From Fontimonas thermophila (GTDB lineage Bacteria; Pseudomonadota; Gammaproteobacteria; Nevskiales; Nevskiaceae): DNA of 64,000 nt. The stretch lies in the NCBI RefSeq assembly GCF_900113085.1, contig NZ_FOOC01000007.1, positions 1 to 64,000 of the forward strand. Direction: 5' to 3'. A program made the translations under genes and the position numbers. Position 1 is the first letter of the stretch; every line of letters begins with the position of its first letter. Positions 28,526 to 38,219 of the stretch are shown here, in pieces. Under the pieces are notes generated by a model. That model did not search any database, had not been told where the DNA came from, and worked only from the letters and a program-made list of their open reading frames with translations.

Positions 28526-29602
28526 TCAGCCCGGCGGCGTGCGGCGGTACCAGCGCACGCCGTTTGTATCGATGGTGGCCTCGATACGGCCGCGCCGCAG
28601 CAGCCAGTTGAGGTGAGCGAGGCATTCGCCGGTGGCCATCAGGTAGTGTTCGCCGCGCAGGGGCTTGCGGAACAAAAGGCCGAGCAGATCGACCGCGCGT
28701 TGCGGGCTGTCGAGGGCGGCGTAGAGGCGGTCCAGGCTGCGCGTGTGACCTTCGCGCAGACTGGCGAGGCGCGCGTGCAGGCCGCGGAAGGGTTCGTTGT
28801 GCGCCGGCAACACGAGCGCGGAATCGGGAATCGCGGCGCTCAACCGGTCCAGGGAATCCAGCCAGTCGCCGAGCGGATCGGCGTCGGGTTCGGTGGGGAA
28901 GACCGAGACGTTGGAGCTGATGCGCGGCAGCACCTGATCGCCCGAGATCAGCACATCCAGTCCGGCGCAGTACAGGCAGGCGTGCTCGGGCGAGTGGCCG
29001 CGACCGACGACGACGGTCCATTCGTGCGCGCCGATGCGCAGGCGCTCGCCGTCGCTCAAGCGGCGGAAGCTGTCCGGCAGGCGATAAATGCCGCGGCCGA
29101 AGCTGCCAAAGCGTTCGCGGTAACGGGCGAGCTGTTCGTCGTTCCAGCCCGCGGCGCGGTAGAAGCGCACGCCGTCTTCCGGGGCCGGCCGTCCAGTGTC
29201 GGCGACCAGTGTGCGGCAGGTCAGATACTCCAGGCGTGTGATCCACAGCCGGCAGCCGGTGCGCTCGGCGAGCCAGCCGGCCATGCCGATGTGGTCCGGA
29301 TGCATGTGTGTGCAGATCAGGCGCCTCACTGGTTTTCCACCGAGGGCGCCGCCGAGCAGGGTTTCCCAGGCAGCGGCCGTGGCTTCGGTGTTGAGGCCGG
29401 AATCGACGAGGGTCCAGCCTTCATCGTCGGCGAGTGCCCACAGGTTGATGTGGTCGAGCGCGAGAGGCAGCGGCATGCGCAGCCACAGCACGCCTGGCGC
29501 GACTTCGACGGCGGTTCCCGGTGATGGCGGCGTGCCGCAGGGATACTGCAGGCCGCCGGCCGTTGGTGCGTGTGCGGATTCGGCGTCGATCACGTGGGTC
29601 AC
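28526..29602 (-). CDS. Metallo-beta-lactamase-fold hydrolase
   Basis: The 358-residue protein has the metal-binding motif THMHPDHIG (His99, His101, Asp103, His104), further ligands at GHSPEHA and SGDQVL, and a C-terminal helical extension ending in a winged-helix-like region ([18 protein letters not shown]). It resembles the glyoxalase II/LACTB2-like group that hydrolyses thioesters or similar esters; the substrate is unknown. The start is GTG at 29602, overlapping the argH stop (GTGA), so it is translated from the argH transcript. Confidence 0.85.
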   Translation of the reverse strand: MTHVIDAESAHAPTAGGLQYPCGTPPSPGTAVEVAPGVLWLRMPLPLALDHINLWALADDEGWTLVDSGLNTEATAAAWETLLGGALGGKPVRRLICTHMHPDHIGMAGWLAERTGCRLWITRLEYLTCRTLVADTGRPAPEDGVRFYRAAGWNDEQLARYRERFGSFGRGIYRLPDSFRRLSDGERLRIGAHEWTVVVGRGHSPEHACLYCAGLDVLISGDQVLPRISSNVSVFPTEPDADPLGDWLDSLDRLSAAIPDSALVLPAHNEPFRGLHARLASLREGHTRSLDRLYAALDSPQRAVDLLGLLFRKPLRGEHYLMATGECLAHLNWLLRRGRIEATIDTNGVRWYRRTPPG

Positions 29603-30996
29603 GTGCGCTTGCGTGCGCGCGCGATCGCTGCGCGCACTTGGGCAGGAGCAGTCGCGCCGTAGTGATTGCGTGCGGCGAGCGAGCCTTCGAGGGTGATGTA
29701 GGTATAGACGTCGGCCTCGATCAGCGGTGAGAAGCGTTTGAGTTCATCGAGCGTGAGCGCGGCGAGATCACAGTTCTTCTGTGCCGCGTAGGCCACCGCA
29801 CTGCCGACTGCATGGTGCGCGTCGCGGAACGGCAGGCCTTTCTTGACGAGGTAGTCGGCCAGATCGGTCGCCGTCGAGAAACCGCGGGCGGCGGCGGCGC
29901 GGCAGTTGTCGCGGTTGACGACGATGTGCGGAATCATCTCGGCATAGACCTCGAGGCAGATCGTCACCGTATCGACGGTGTCGAACAGCGGGGGTTTGTC
30001 CTCCTGGTTGTCGCGGTTGTAGGCGAGTGGCTGGCCTTTCATCAGCACCAGCAGGGCGGTGAGATTACCGATCACGCGGCCGGCCTTGCCGCGCACCAGT
30101 TCCGGAACATCCGGATTTTTCTTCTGCGGCATGATCGAGCTGCCGGTGCAGAAGCGGTCCGGCAGATCGACGAAACCGAACAGCGGCGTCGCCCACAGAA
30201 TCAGCTCCTCGCTCCAGCGCGACAGGTGTACGAGGATCAGGCTCGCCGCTGCGCAGAACTCGATTGCGTAGTCTCGATCCGAGACGGCATCGAGCGAGTT
30301 TTCGGTAACCCCGTCGAAGCCGAGCTGCTCGGCGACGAAGTGGCGGTCGATCGGATAGACCGTGCCGGCCAGCGCCGCGGCGCCCAGCGGCAGGACGTTC
30401 ATGCGCTTGCGGCAGTCGAGCAGACGGGACTTGTCACGCAGGATTTGCTCGCGCCACGCCAGCATGTGATGGCCGAACGTCACCGGCTGTGCGATCTGCA
30501 AGTGGGTGAAGCCGGGCATGACGGTATCGGCTTCGCGCTCGGCGAGATCGAGCAGGGCTTCAGCCACGCGGTCGATCAGCGGAATCAGTGCATCGATGAC
30601 GTCGCGCACGTACAAACGCATGTCGGTCGCGACCTGATCGTTGCGGCTGCGGCCGGTATGCAGACGCTTGCCGGCGTCACCGATGCGGGCGGTGAGCTCG
30701 GCCTCGATATTCATATGCACGTCTTCCAGCTCGCGTTTCCATTGGAAGCGGCCGGCCTCGATGTCGGCGAGGATGCCCTCGAGTCCTTCGACGATCGCCC
30801 GGGCGTCCGCGTCCGACAGCACGCCGATCTTGGCGAGCATGCGCGCATGGGCCTGCGAGCCGCGGATGTCCTGGCGGTACAGCCGGGCGTCGAAACTGAC
30901 CGATTCGGAGAACCGCTCGACGAGCGCCGAAGTCGATTCGGCGAAACGGCCGCCCCAGAGTTTCTGGGGATGACCGGAGGTGGGAGTCTTGGACAT
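29599..30996 (-). CDS. argH: Argininosuccinate lyase
   Basis: ArgH releases arginine and fumarate from argininosuccinate, the last step of arginine synthesis. The 465-residue protein has the fumarase/aspartase signature [11 protein letters not shown], the catalytic-region motif [16 protein letters not shown] and [12 protein letters not shown]. Its length and N-terminus ([25 protein letters not shown]) are normal. It is divergent from algZ, an arrangement known from Pseudomonas. Confidence 0.98.
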   Translation of the reverse strand: MSKTPTSGHPQKLWGGRFAESTSALVERFSESVSFDARLYRQDIRGSQAHARMLAKIGVLSDADARAIVEGLEGILADIEAGRFQWKRELEDVHMNIEAELTARIGDAGKRLHTGRSRNDQVATDMRLYVRDVIDALIPLIDRVAEALLDLAEREADTVMPGFTHLQIAQPVTFGHHMLAWREQILRDKSRLLDCRKRMNVLPLGAAALAGTVYPIDRHFVAEQLGFDGVTENSLDAVSDRDYAIEFCAAASLILVHLSRWSEELILWATPLFGFVDLPDRFCTGSSIMPQKKNPDVPELVRGKAGRVIGNLTALLVLMKGQPLAYNRDNQEDKPPLFDTVDTVTICLEVYAEMIPHIVVNRDNCRAAAARGFSTATDLADYLVKKGLPFRDAHHAVGSAVAYAAQKNCDLAALTLDELKRFSPLIEADVYTYITLEGSLAARNHYGATAPAQVRAAIARARKRT

Positions 30997-31129
30997 GGCG
31001 GCGCAGCGCGCACTGACGTGGATAGGCGGCCATTATAGGCGCCGGACGGCGGTCTTCAGGCGACGATCCGGCTTGATCCGCCTGCGCGTGCTTGCCAAGC
31101 TTCGGAAGAGCCCGTCCGCCGTCCGCTTC

Positions 31130-32218
31130 GTGCAACGCATCCGCCCGTCCACGCTTCCGGCGCTGAATCTGATTCCTGATTTCTGCACTGGGCGCAGCGT
31201 GCTGTCGCTGGCCTACATGATGGAGCTGGTCGCCATCGTGCTGACACTGGCGGGGGATGTCCGTGGCGGCAATGCCCTCGAGCGGCTGCTGCTGCTGTCG
31301 TTGTACCTGCAGTGGATCGGCCTGTGCTGCGCCGCGGCGCTGTGTGCGGCGCGGCGCGGGTTGCGCTATGCGCGCCCGGGCGTGGTCTTCTTCGTCTGCT
31401 GGGGCATGCTGGTGCTGATCGTCATGATCATCGCCGACCTCGCCCATCGCACCAGCGGGCTGCTCAACTGGCAATTCATGTTGCCGGCACAGACGCGGAT
31501 CGAATTCGTGCTGCGCCACACCGCGATCGCGGCCATCGTCGCCGGTCTGTTGCTGCGCTATTTTTGGGTCCGCAACCAGTGGAGCCTGCAGGTGCAGGCA
31601 GAAGGCGAGGCACGGTACCAGGCCCTCAACGCGCGCATCCGCCCGCACTTTCTGTTCAACGCGCTCAACAGCCTTGCCGCGCTGATCCAGGTGCGGCCCA
31701 ACGAGGCCGAAATGATGGTCGAGGATTTGTCCGACCTGTTTCGCGCCAGTCTGGACAAACGCGGTCAACTGGCCCCGCTGGTCGAGGAGATCGGCCTGTG
31801 TCACGCCTATCTGCGCATCGAAAAGCTGCGCCTGGGTGACAAGCTCAAGGTCGAGTGGGACGTGCCCGAGGAGCTGCTGAGCTGGCCGGTGCCCAAGCTC
31901 GTCGTGCAGCCGCTGATCGAGAATGCCGTCCATCACGGCGTGTCGCGCCTGGCCGGCGGCGGGGTGATCCGCATCGCGGCACGCGAAATCTTCGGCCGGC
32001 TGGTCATCGAAGTCACCAATCCGATGGCCGGCGGCGATGACGGTACGCCAAGCAAGGGCAACCGCATCGCCATCGACAATATTGCCCAGCGCCTGAACCT
32101 GATTTACGGTGAGAGCGGGCGCTTGGAAATGGGGCGCGATCTGCGTCTGGAAGGCGGCGTGTTCCGGGCGCGGCTGGTGTTGCCCAAAGAAGCGCGAGGC
32201 GAAGAACCGGCGGAATGA
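31130..32218 (+). CDS. algZ: Sensor histidine kinase, AlgZ/LytS family
   Basis: The protein has four predicted membrane helices in its N-terminal half and a LytS/YehU-type kinase domain with RIRPHFLFNALNSLAALIQ carrying the phosphorylatable histidine. The ATP-binding N box QPLIENAVHHGV follows. It is followed after 36 bases by the LytTR regulator AlgR. In Pseudomonas this pair governs alginate, twitching and virulence genes. The start is uncertain: no ATG lies at a sensible place, so I chose GTG at 31130 (362 residues, close to P. aeruginosa AlgZ); GTG at 31088 is an alternative. Confidence 0.9.
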   Translation: MQRIRPSTLPALNLIPDFCTGRSVLSLAYMMELVAIVLTLAGDVRGGNALERLLLLSLYLQWIGLCCAAALCAARRGLRYARPGVVFFVCWGMLVLIVMIIADLAHRTSGLLNWQFMLPAQTRIEFVLRHTAIAAIVAGLLLRYFWVRNQWSLQVQAEGEARYQALNARIRPHFLFNALNSLAALIQVRPNEAEMMVEDLSDLFRASLDKRGQLAPLVEEIGLCHAYLRIEKLRLGDKLKVEWDVPEELLSWPVPKLVVQPLIENAVHHGVSRLAGGGVIRIAAREIFGRLVIEVTNPMAGGDDGTPSKGNRIAIDNIAQRLNLIYGESGRLEMGRDLRLEGGVFRARLVLPKEARGEEPAE

Positions 32219-32254
32219 AGCCGGTTCCAGCCAACCTAGCGAGGGGAAAAGACA

Positions 32255-32998
32255 ATGCGCGTGGTGATCGTCGATGATGAACCGCTGGCCCGCGAACGGT
32301 TGAAGCGTCTGCTGCAGGAGTTTCCTGGTTACGAAGTCGTCGGCGAGGCCGGCGATGGCGAGAGCGCACTCGACGTGATCGATGACGAAGAACCGGATCT
32401 GGTGCTGCTCGACATCCGCATGGGGGGTATCGACGGCCTGCAGGTGGCGCGCCAGCTCGCGGAAATGGACGTGCCGCCGGCGGTGATCTTCACGACGGCG
32501 TATTCCGAGCATGCGCTGTCGGCCTTCGATGCCAGTGCCCAGGGCTACCTGCTCAAGCCGATCCGGCTCGACAAGCTGCGCGAGGCCCTGCAGCGCGTGC
32601 GCAAGCCTACGCGCGCGCACAAGCCACAGGTCAAGGGCGCCGAGGACGGCGGCAAGCCCAAGCGCGAGTTCGTGCTGGCGACGACGCGCGACGGGCTCGT
32701 GCGCGTGCCGGTCGAGGACATTCTGTATTTCCTCGCCGACCAGAAGTACACCACCGTCTGCCATCTGCACGGCGAAGTCCTGATCGAAGAATCGCTCAAG
32801 ACCCTCGAGCAGGATTTTGCGCCGCTGTTTTTGCGTGTCCATCGCAAGGCGCTGGTCAACACGCGCTACATCGCCGGGCTCGAGCGCGACCGCCACGGCG
32901 AGCAGCACCACTGGCTCAAGATCAAGCACGCTGCCAATCCGCTGCCGGTGTCGCGGCGCCGGCTCGCCGAGGTGCGGCGGTTTCTCACCGAGACCTGA
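32255..32998 (+). CDS. algR: LytTR-family response regulator AlgR
   Basis: The 247-residue protein has a receiver domain (VIVDDEPLARERL, phosphoacceptor Asp53 in LLDIRM, switch Lys in LLKPIR) and a C-terminal LytTR DNA-binding domain (about 145-245) with LYFLADQKYTTVCHLHGE and FLRVHRKALVNTRYI. It is paired with the kinase gene and precedes hemC, exactly as in Pseudomonas. A good ribosome-binding site (GAGGGG at about 32242) supports the ATG at 32255. Confidence 0.95.
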   Translation: MRVVIVDDEPLARERLKRLLQEFPGYEVVGEAGDGESALDVIDDEEPDLVLLDIRMGGIDGLQVARQLAEMDVPPAVIFTTAYSEHALSAFDASAQGYLLKPIRLDKLREALQRVRKPTRAHKPQVKGAEDGGKPKREFVLATTRDGLVRVPVEDILYFLADQKYTTVCHLHGEVLIEESLKTLEQDFAPLFLRVHRKALVNTRYIAGLERDRHGEQHHWLKIKHAANPLPVSRRRLAEVRRFLTET

Positions 32999-33091
32999 GG
33001 CCCACACGGCGATTCGCGTGCACGGCATCGCGCCGATACCATTGCGCGATTCCCTCGTTGCCGCCGGCGCTTTTCCCTTTCTGCAAACCGC

Positions 33092-34015
33092 ATGCTCCTG
33101 AGAATCGCCACCCGCGAATCCCCGCTTGCGCTGTGGCAAGCGCGTCACGTCCAGCATGCGCTGCAGCGCGCCCATCCCGGGCTCGAGGTGCAGCTGGTGC
33201 CGATGACCACGCAGGGCGACCGCATGCTCGCAACCTCGCTATCCGCCCTCGGCGGCAAGGGATTGTTCGTCAAGGAGCTGGAACAGGCGCTGCTCGAACA
33301 TCGTGCCGACATCGCGGTGCATTCGATGAAAGACGTTCCGGTACACCAGCCGCAGGGCCTGTGTCTGGCCGCTTATCTGCCGGGAGAGGATCCGCGCGAT
33401 GCTTTTGTCTCGAATGCGTATGCGACGCTCGATGCGCTGCCGCCGGGCGCATCCGTCGGCACCGCGAGCCTGCGCCGGCAGGCACAGCTGCGCGCGCTGC
33501 GGCCCGATCTGCGCGTCGGCGATCTGCGCGGCAATGTCGGCACGCGGCTGCGCAAGCTCGACGAAGGGCATTACGACGCGATCCTGCTCGCCTGCGCGGG
33601 GCTGATCCGGCTCGGGCTGGAGGCACGCATCCGCGAACCGCTCGGGCCACCGCGATTTCTGCCGGCGATCGGCCAGGGGATCATCGGTATCGAATGTCGC
33701 GAGGATGATGCCGCAACGCGTGGTTTGCTCGCGCCGCTGCACGATGCGCGGATGGCGACCCGCCTGGCAGCCGAGCGGGCGTTCAACGCCCGCTTGGGCG
33801 GTGCCTGCCAGGTACCGGTCGCCGGGCATGCCGTCGTCCACGGCGACCGAGTGCAGCTCTCCGGCCTGGTCGGTGCGCCGGATGGCTCGCAACTCGTGCG
33901 CGCCGACGTCGAAGGTCCGGCCGACCAGGCCGCCGCTTTGGGCACGCGGCTCGCCGAACAATTGCTGGATCGCGGCGCGCGCGCGATTCTCGCTGCGCTG
34001 GGCATGGCCGTGTGA
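33092..34015 (+). CDS. hemC: Porphobilinogen deaminase (hydroxymethylbilane synthase)
   Basis: HemC joins four porphobilinogens into hydroxymethylbilane in tetrapyrrole synthesis. The 307-residue enzyme has the N-terminal [35 protein letters not shown] and the cofactor-attachment cysteine at 239 (GGACQVPV). hemD follows after 46 bases with its own AGGAGG, so the two act in consecutive steps of one operon. Confidence 0.98.
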   Translation: MLLRIATRESPLALWQARHVQHALQRAHPGLEVQLVPMTTQGDRMLATSLSALGGKGLFVKELEQALLEHRADIAVHSMKDVPVHQPQGLCLAAYLPGEDPRDAFVSNAYATLDALPPGASVGTASLRRQAQLRALRPDLRVGDLRGNVGTRLRKLDEGHYDAILLACAGLIRLGLEARIREPLGPPRFLPAIGQGIIGIECREDDAATRGLLAPLHDARMATRLAAERAFNARLGGACQVPVAGHAVVHGDRVQLSGLVGAPDGSQLVRADVEGPADQAAALGTRLAEQLLDRGARAILAALGMAV

Positions 34016-34061
34016 TGACCCGTTCGCGCGAATATCGGCCGCAGGAGGCGCTAGGCAGCCC

Positions 34062-34841
34062 ATGACATCGGCCAGCTTGCAAGGCTTGCGCGTGCTGGTG
34101 ACGCGGCCGGCCGATCGCGCCGAGACGCTGTGCCGGCTGCTCGCGAGCCATGGCGCCGAGGTCGTGCATCTGCCGATGCAGGCGATCGAGCCGGTGCGCC
34201 AGAGTGCGGCGGCAGCGCGCGCCCTGCAGCAGGGACGCGACGCACTGGCCTGGATTTTCACCAGCGTCAATGCCGTGCGGTACGCACGCCGGCTCGACGC
34301 CGGGGTCTGGCCTACGTGCATCGCCGTCGGCCCGGCCACTGCGGCGGCGCTCGCACAGGCCGGTATCACCGACGTGCGTCTGCCGGCCGACCGTCATGAC
34401 AGCGAGGGTGTACTCGCCCTGCCCGAGCTCGCCGAAGTGCAAGGGCGCAGCGTTCTGATCATCACCGGCGAAGGTGGGCGCGAAGCGATCCAGGGCGGAC
34501 TCGTTGCGCGCGGAGCGCAGGTCGTGCGCGTCGAGGTGTACCGGCGCGTGTTCTTGCCGCACGCCCCTGAGACCCTGGCACGGGCTCTGGCGGGTATCGA
34601 TGCGGCGATCGTGACCAATGGCGAGGCCTTGCAGCAGCTGATCGAACGTGCGCCCGCGGATCTGCGCAATCCGTTGCGCGCGGTGCAACTGGTTGTGCCG
34701 AGTCAGCGTGTGGTAGAACAGGCGCTCGAACTGGGTTTCACGCGCATCCCGCTGGTTCCCGAACAGATCACTGACACCGGATATCTCCATCGTCTCGAGC
34801 GCTGGTGGGCGACGATGCGCAGGATGACCAATGACCGATGA
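34062..34841 (+). CDS. hemD: Uroporphyrinogen-III synthase
   Basis: HemD cyclises hydroxymethylbilane to uroporphyrinogen III. The 259-residue protein has the two-domain HemD outline, with GLRVLVTRPADRAETLC at the start, FTSVNAVRYA near 62, AVGPATAAAL near 88 and the C-terminal half ending in ITDTGYLHRLERW. HemD sequences vary widely, so the assignment rests on these segments plus its position after hemC. The GGAGG at 34044 supports the ATG at 34062. It overlaps hemX by 11 bases. Confidence 0.93.
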   Translation: MTSASLQGLRVLVTRPADRAETLCRLLASHGAEVVHLPMQAIEPVRQSAAAARALQQGRDALAWIFTSVNAVRYARRLDAGVWPTCIAVGPATAAALAQAGITDVRLPADRHDSEGVLALPELAEVQGRSVLIITGEGGREAIQGGLVARGAQVVRVEVYRRVFLPHAPETLARALAGIDAAIVTNGEALQQLIERAPADLRNPLRAVQLVVPSQRVVEQALELGFTRIPLVPEQITDTGYLHRLERWWATMRRMTNDR

Positions 34842-35937
34842 ACGAATGAGCGACGACGACACCGACGCCAAGGCGGATGCAGCGGCCGCAGCGGTGACGG
34901 ATGCATCCCCCGTGGACACGGAGGCGCCGCTGCGCCGTCGCCGGCGCGTGTGGGTGTTGCTGGCCGCGCTGCTCGGCGTAGTGGCCCTGGCTGCGCTTGT
35001 CTACGCGGCCGTGCAGCGCGGCAGGGATTTGCTCGCCGAGCGCGATGCGCGCATCGCGGCGCTCGCCGAAGGGCTCAACGCCGCCGAGGCGCAAATCGAC
35101 CGTCTGCAGACACGCTTGTCGGATCAGGCCGTCGGCATTCAGCGCACCGCGGCCGAGATGGCGCGTTTCGCCGAGCGGCTCGCGGCCCAGGACCAGGCCA
35201 TCGGCCTGTTGCGCGATGAACTCGGTGGCGGACGCGCGCGCGTGCAGCTGGCCGTCGTCGAGCAACTGCTGATGCTCGCGAACGATCGCCTGCAAGTCGG
35301 CCGCGAGGTTGCCGCGGCGCTCGCCGCGCTGGAGGCTGCCGATGCGCGTCTGGCTGCGCTCAAGGATCCGCGCCTGTATCCCGTGCGCGAGGCGATCGCG
35401 CGCGAGCGATCGGCCCTGCAGGCCGTCGATCTGCCCGACGAAGTCGGCATCGCGCTGACGCTATCCGGGTTGATCGAGCGCGCGCCGCGCCTGCCGCTCG
35501 CCACCGAAGCGCCCGTGCGTTTCGAGCCGCAGCCGTCTGCAGCGACGTCGCTGCCCGAGACCGCCAGCGCCGCGACCCGCGCCTGGGCCGCGGTGCAGCG
35601 CGCGCTGTCCAGCCTGTTCTCCGTGCGTCGTGCGCAGGGGCTGCCACCGCGGCTGGTCTCCGAGGAGCAGGCCGCGTTGATCCGCCAGATCCTGCAGACC
35701 CAGCTCGAAGGCGCGCGGCTGGCGCTGCTGCGCCGCCACACCGCGGTTTTCCGCGAACTCTGCGGTTCTGCCGCCCGCTCGCTCGAGGCGTATTTCCATG
35801 CGGGTGATCCGGCGGTTGCATCCGCGCGCGCCGAGTTGCTGCGATTACAAGGCATCCAGCTGGAGCCGCCCTTGCCCGATATCAGCCGCAGCCTCGTGCT
35901 GCTGCGCAGCCAGCTCGAAGCAGAAGCGACGCACTGA
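34831..35937 (+). CDS. hemX: HemX-like membrane protein
   Basis: The 368-residue protein has an acidic, alanine-rich N-terminus, an RRRRR stop, one membrane helix (about 40-61) and then a long coiled-coil (about 62-130), followed by a helical HemX domain. Although often annotated as uroporphyrinogen-III methyltransferase, it shows no SAM-binding methylase motif; its true role is unsettled. It overlaps hemD and touches hemY by one base, so the operon is translationally coupled. An ATG five codons downstream (34846) is an alternative start. Confidence 0.88.
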   Translation: MTDERMSDDDTDAKADAAAAAVTDASPVDTEAPLRRRRRVWVLLAALLGVVALAALVYAAVQRGRDLLAERDARIAALAEGLNAAEAQIDRLQTRLSDQAVGIQRTAAEMARFAERLAAQDQAIGLLRDELGGGRARVQLAVVEQLLMLANDRLQVGREVAAALAALEAADARLAALKDPRLYPVREAIARERSALQAVDLPDEVGIALTLSGLIERAPRLPLATEAPVRFEPQPSAATSLPETASAATRAWAAVQRALSSLFSVRRAQGLPPRLVSEEQAALIRQILQTQLEGARLALLRRHTAVFRELCGSAARSLEAYFHAGDPAVASARAELLRLQGIQLEPPLPDISRSLVLLRSQLEAEATH

Positions 35938-37124
35938 TGATCCGCACCTTGCTGCTCGCCATTCTCGCGCTCGCCGCCGGTGCCGCGGCCGCGTATTACC
36001 TGCACGATGAGACCGGCTACGTGTTGATCAGCGTGCATGGCTGGATCGTCGAAACCTCGGTGCTCGGTTTCGTTCTCGGCCTGACACTTGTGATCGGCAC
36101 CCTGTGGGTGCTGCTGCGTTTGTTCGTCGGCGGTCTGCGCCTGCCCCAACGCATGCGGGACGTGCTTGCGCGCCGGCGCCGCGAGCGGGCGCAGGCTTCG
36201 TTCGAGGCCGGATTGCTGCACTTGCTGGAAGGTGACTGGAAGCGCGCCGAGATCGAGCTGGTGCGTCGCGCGGCCGACCATCACGCTGCGCACCTCAACT
36301 ACCTGGCTGCGGCACGCGCGGCACAGCGACTCGGCGCCGGCGACCGGCGCGATCACTATCTGGGCCTTGCCGCGCGTCTGGCACCGGAGATCGAGCGTGC
36401 GACGTTGCTGACGCAGGCCGAGCTGCAACTGGAGCGGCGTGAGTTCGCCGCCGCACGTGAAACCGCGCTGCGCCTGCGCGCGCTCGATCCGCGCCAGCCT
36501 TATGCGGTCGAGCTGCTCGCCGAGGCCTTGTATGAGCTGGCGGAGTGGGAATCGCTGCGCCGTTTGCTGCTGGAGGACATTGCCCGTCAGGCGCTGACCG
36601 AGGTGCGCTGGCGTCAGATGTTCGAGCGCGCACTCATCGAACGACTGCGCGTAGCCGAAGCCGATGCCCGTCTCGATCAACTCAAGGCGCTATGGGACGC
36701 CACGCCACGCGAGTGCCGAACATGGCCGGCGCTGCGGCTGCAATACGCGCGCAGCCTCGCGCGGCTCAACGCGCAGGCCGAGGCGATGGCGCTGGCCGCC
36801 GACACCCTGGCCCGCGAGTGGGATGCCGGACTCGCCACGCTCTACGGCGAGCTCGAGGCCGCAGACGCCTTGACGCAGCTCGCCACGATCGAGGAATGGC
36901 TGACCCGTTACGGCGAACGTCCGGAGCTGCTGGTCGGCGCCGGTCGCGCCTGCCTGCGCAACCGGCTGTGGGGCAAGGCGCGCAGCTATCTGGAAGCCGT
37001 CGTGCGCGTCGCGCCCTCGCCCGCGGCCTATCTGGAGCTGGCGCGTGTCTGCGAGCAGACGCAGAATCCCGAAGAGGCGCACCAGTTCTACAGGCGGGGA
37101 TTGGAGATCGCTGCCCAGGGCTGA
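35937..37124 (+). CDS. hemY: HemY-type TPR membrane protein
   Basis: The 395-residue protein has two N-terminal membrane helices (about 3-22 and 42-63; HemY_N domain) and a cytosolic tetratricopeptide-repeat region to the end. This is the proteobacterial HemY of the hemCDXY operon, not the Bacillus protoporphyrinogen oxidase of the same name. Its function is thought to be scaffolding around haem synthesis. The start overlaps the hemX stop by one base (TGATG). Confidence 0.92.
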   Translation: MIRTLLLAILALAAGAAAAYYLHDETGYVLISVHGWIVETSVLGFVLGLTLVIGTLWVLLRLFVGGLRLPQRMRDVLARRRRERAQASFEAGLLHLLEGDWKRAEIELVRRAADHHAAHLNYLAAARAAQRLGAGDRRDHYLGLAARLAPEIERATLLTQAELQLERREFAAARETALRLRALDPRQPYAVELLAEALYELAEWESLRRLLLEDIARQALTEVRWRQMFERALIERLRVAEADARLDQLKALWDATPRECRTWPALRLQYARSLARLNAQAEAMALAADTLAREWDAGLATLYGELEAADALTQLATIEEWLTRYGERPELLVGAGRACLRNRLWGKARSYLEAVVRVAPSPAAYLELARVCEQTQNPEEAHQFYRRGLEIAAQG

Positions 37125-37133
37125 CGCAATGCA

Positions 37134-37178
37134 CCGCCCGGTCGGATCGGCGGATCCGATCGGTCTGGATCCGGGCGG
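37134..37178. terminator. Hairpin between convergent hemY and reductase genes
   Basis: CCGCCCGG (37134-37141) pairs with CCGGGCGG (37171-37178), and the interior holds a second hairpin TCGGATC-GGCG-GATCCGA (37142-37159). The structure sits exactly between two convergent stop codons and could act in both directions, but no T tract is present. Confidence 0.5.
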
Positions 37179-37186
37179 ACGCACGT

Positions 37187-38209
37187 TCAGCCGAGCGTCG
37201 GCCAGGTCTCGAAGGCGTAGTCGAAGCTGTCGTAAAACAAATGGTCGGCATCCAGCCCGGCGGCGAGCAAAGCGCTCTTGCCGGCACGGACCATCGCTGG
37301 CGGGCCGGATAAATAGGCCTCAAAACCGTGCAGATCGGGATGCCGGCGCAGCACGGCCTCGTGCACGAGGCCCTTTTCGCCGGGCCAGGGTGCATCCGCC
37401 TCCGACAGCACCGGCGTGTAATCAAAATGCGCATGCGCAGCGGCCCAGTGCAGCAGGCGCTCGTGCAGATAGAGGTCGCGTTGCGTGCGCGCGCCCCAGA
37501 ACAGATGCAGCGGACGGGTGAAACCGCTGCGGCCGAGCACGTCCTCGAGCATCGCGTGGATCGGTGCGATGCCGGTGCCGCCGGCCACCATCAGAATCGG
37601 ACGCGCCGAATCCTCGCGCAGATAGAACGCACCGAGCGGGCCCTCGAAGCGCAGGATCGCGCGCTGTGGCATCTCGTGCGCGGCCCAGTGGGCGAAGCGG
37701 CCACCGGGCGTCACCCGCACGTGCAGCTCCAGCAGTTCGCCGCCCGGGGCGTTGGCGATCGAGAAACTGCGGCGACGGCCGTCGTCGAGCAAGATGTCCA
37801 GATACTGTCCGGGCAGCCAGCGGAAGTCGGCACCGCGCGGCAGCTTGAGCGAAAGTCCGAGCACGTCGTGCGCAAGCCAGCGACGGTGCTGCACGCGGCA
37901 GGGTAGCTGGCGCGGGCGCAACGCATCGAGCATCGGCGGCTGGTGCAGGGCGATGATCAGATCCGTTTTCGGGCGCGCCAGGCACATCAGGATGTAGCCG
38001 GCCTGGATTTCCGCGTCCGACAGCGCCGGCGGCGGGAATGGATATTCGACTTCGCCTTGGGTCAGGCGCACGCGGCATGATGCACAGCCGCCGGACTGGC
38101 AGCCGAACGGCAAGGCGAGATGGTGGCGCAGACCAGCCTGTAACACGGTTTCACCGGGCTGTACCGTGAAGTGCTGCGGACGGTCGGCCAGGTACACTTG
38201 GTGGCTCAT
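37187..38209 (-). CDS. Ferredoxin-type NAD(P)H-flavin reductase (2Fe-2S + FNR)
   Basis: The 340-residue protein starts with a plant-type 2Fe-2S ferredoxin domain with Cys37, Cys42, Cys45 and Cys76 (CQSGGCASC...CLA). A flavin reductase-like module follows, with the FAD motif RRRSFSIANAP and the NAD(P) segment MVAGGTGIAPIHAML. This layout is shared by CDP-6-deoxy-3,4-glucoseen reductases and oxygenase reductases, delivering electrons to a partner. No partner oxygenase or sugar cluster is adjacent, so the substrate is open. The start at 38209 overlaps the divergent epimerase region; in-frame ATGs a little upstream are possible. Confidence 0.85.
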   Translation of the reverse strand: MSHQVYLADRPQHFTVQPGETVLQAGLRHHLALPFGCQSGGCASCRVRLTQGEVEYPFPPPALSDAEIQAGYILMCLARPKTDLIIALHQPPMLDALRPRQLPCRVQHRRWLAHDVLGLSLKLPRGADFRWLPGQYLDILLDDGRRRSFSIANAPGGELLELHVRVTPGGRFAHWAAHEMPQRAILRFEGPLGAFYLREDSARPILMVAGGTGIAPIHAMLEDVLGRSGFTRPLHLFWGARTQRDLYLHERLLHWAAAHAHFDYTPVLSEADAPWPGEKGLVHEAVLRRHPDLHGFEAYLSGPPAMVRAGKSALLAAGLDADHLFYDSFDYAFETWPTLG

Positions 38210-38219
38210 GGACATGCTC

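Noticed and set aside
34831-35937. HemX as a functional uroporphyrinogen-III methyltransferase.
   Set aside because: No SAM-binding methylase motif is present; the protein is a single-pass coiled-coil membrane protein.
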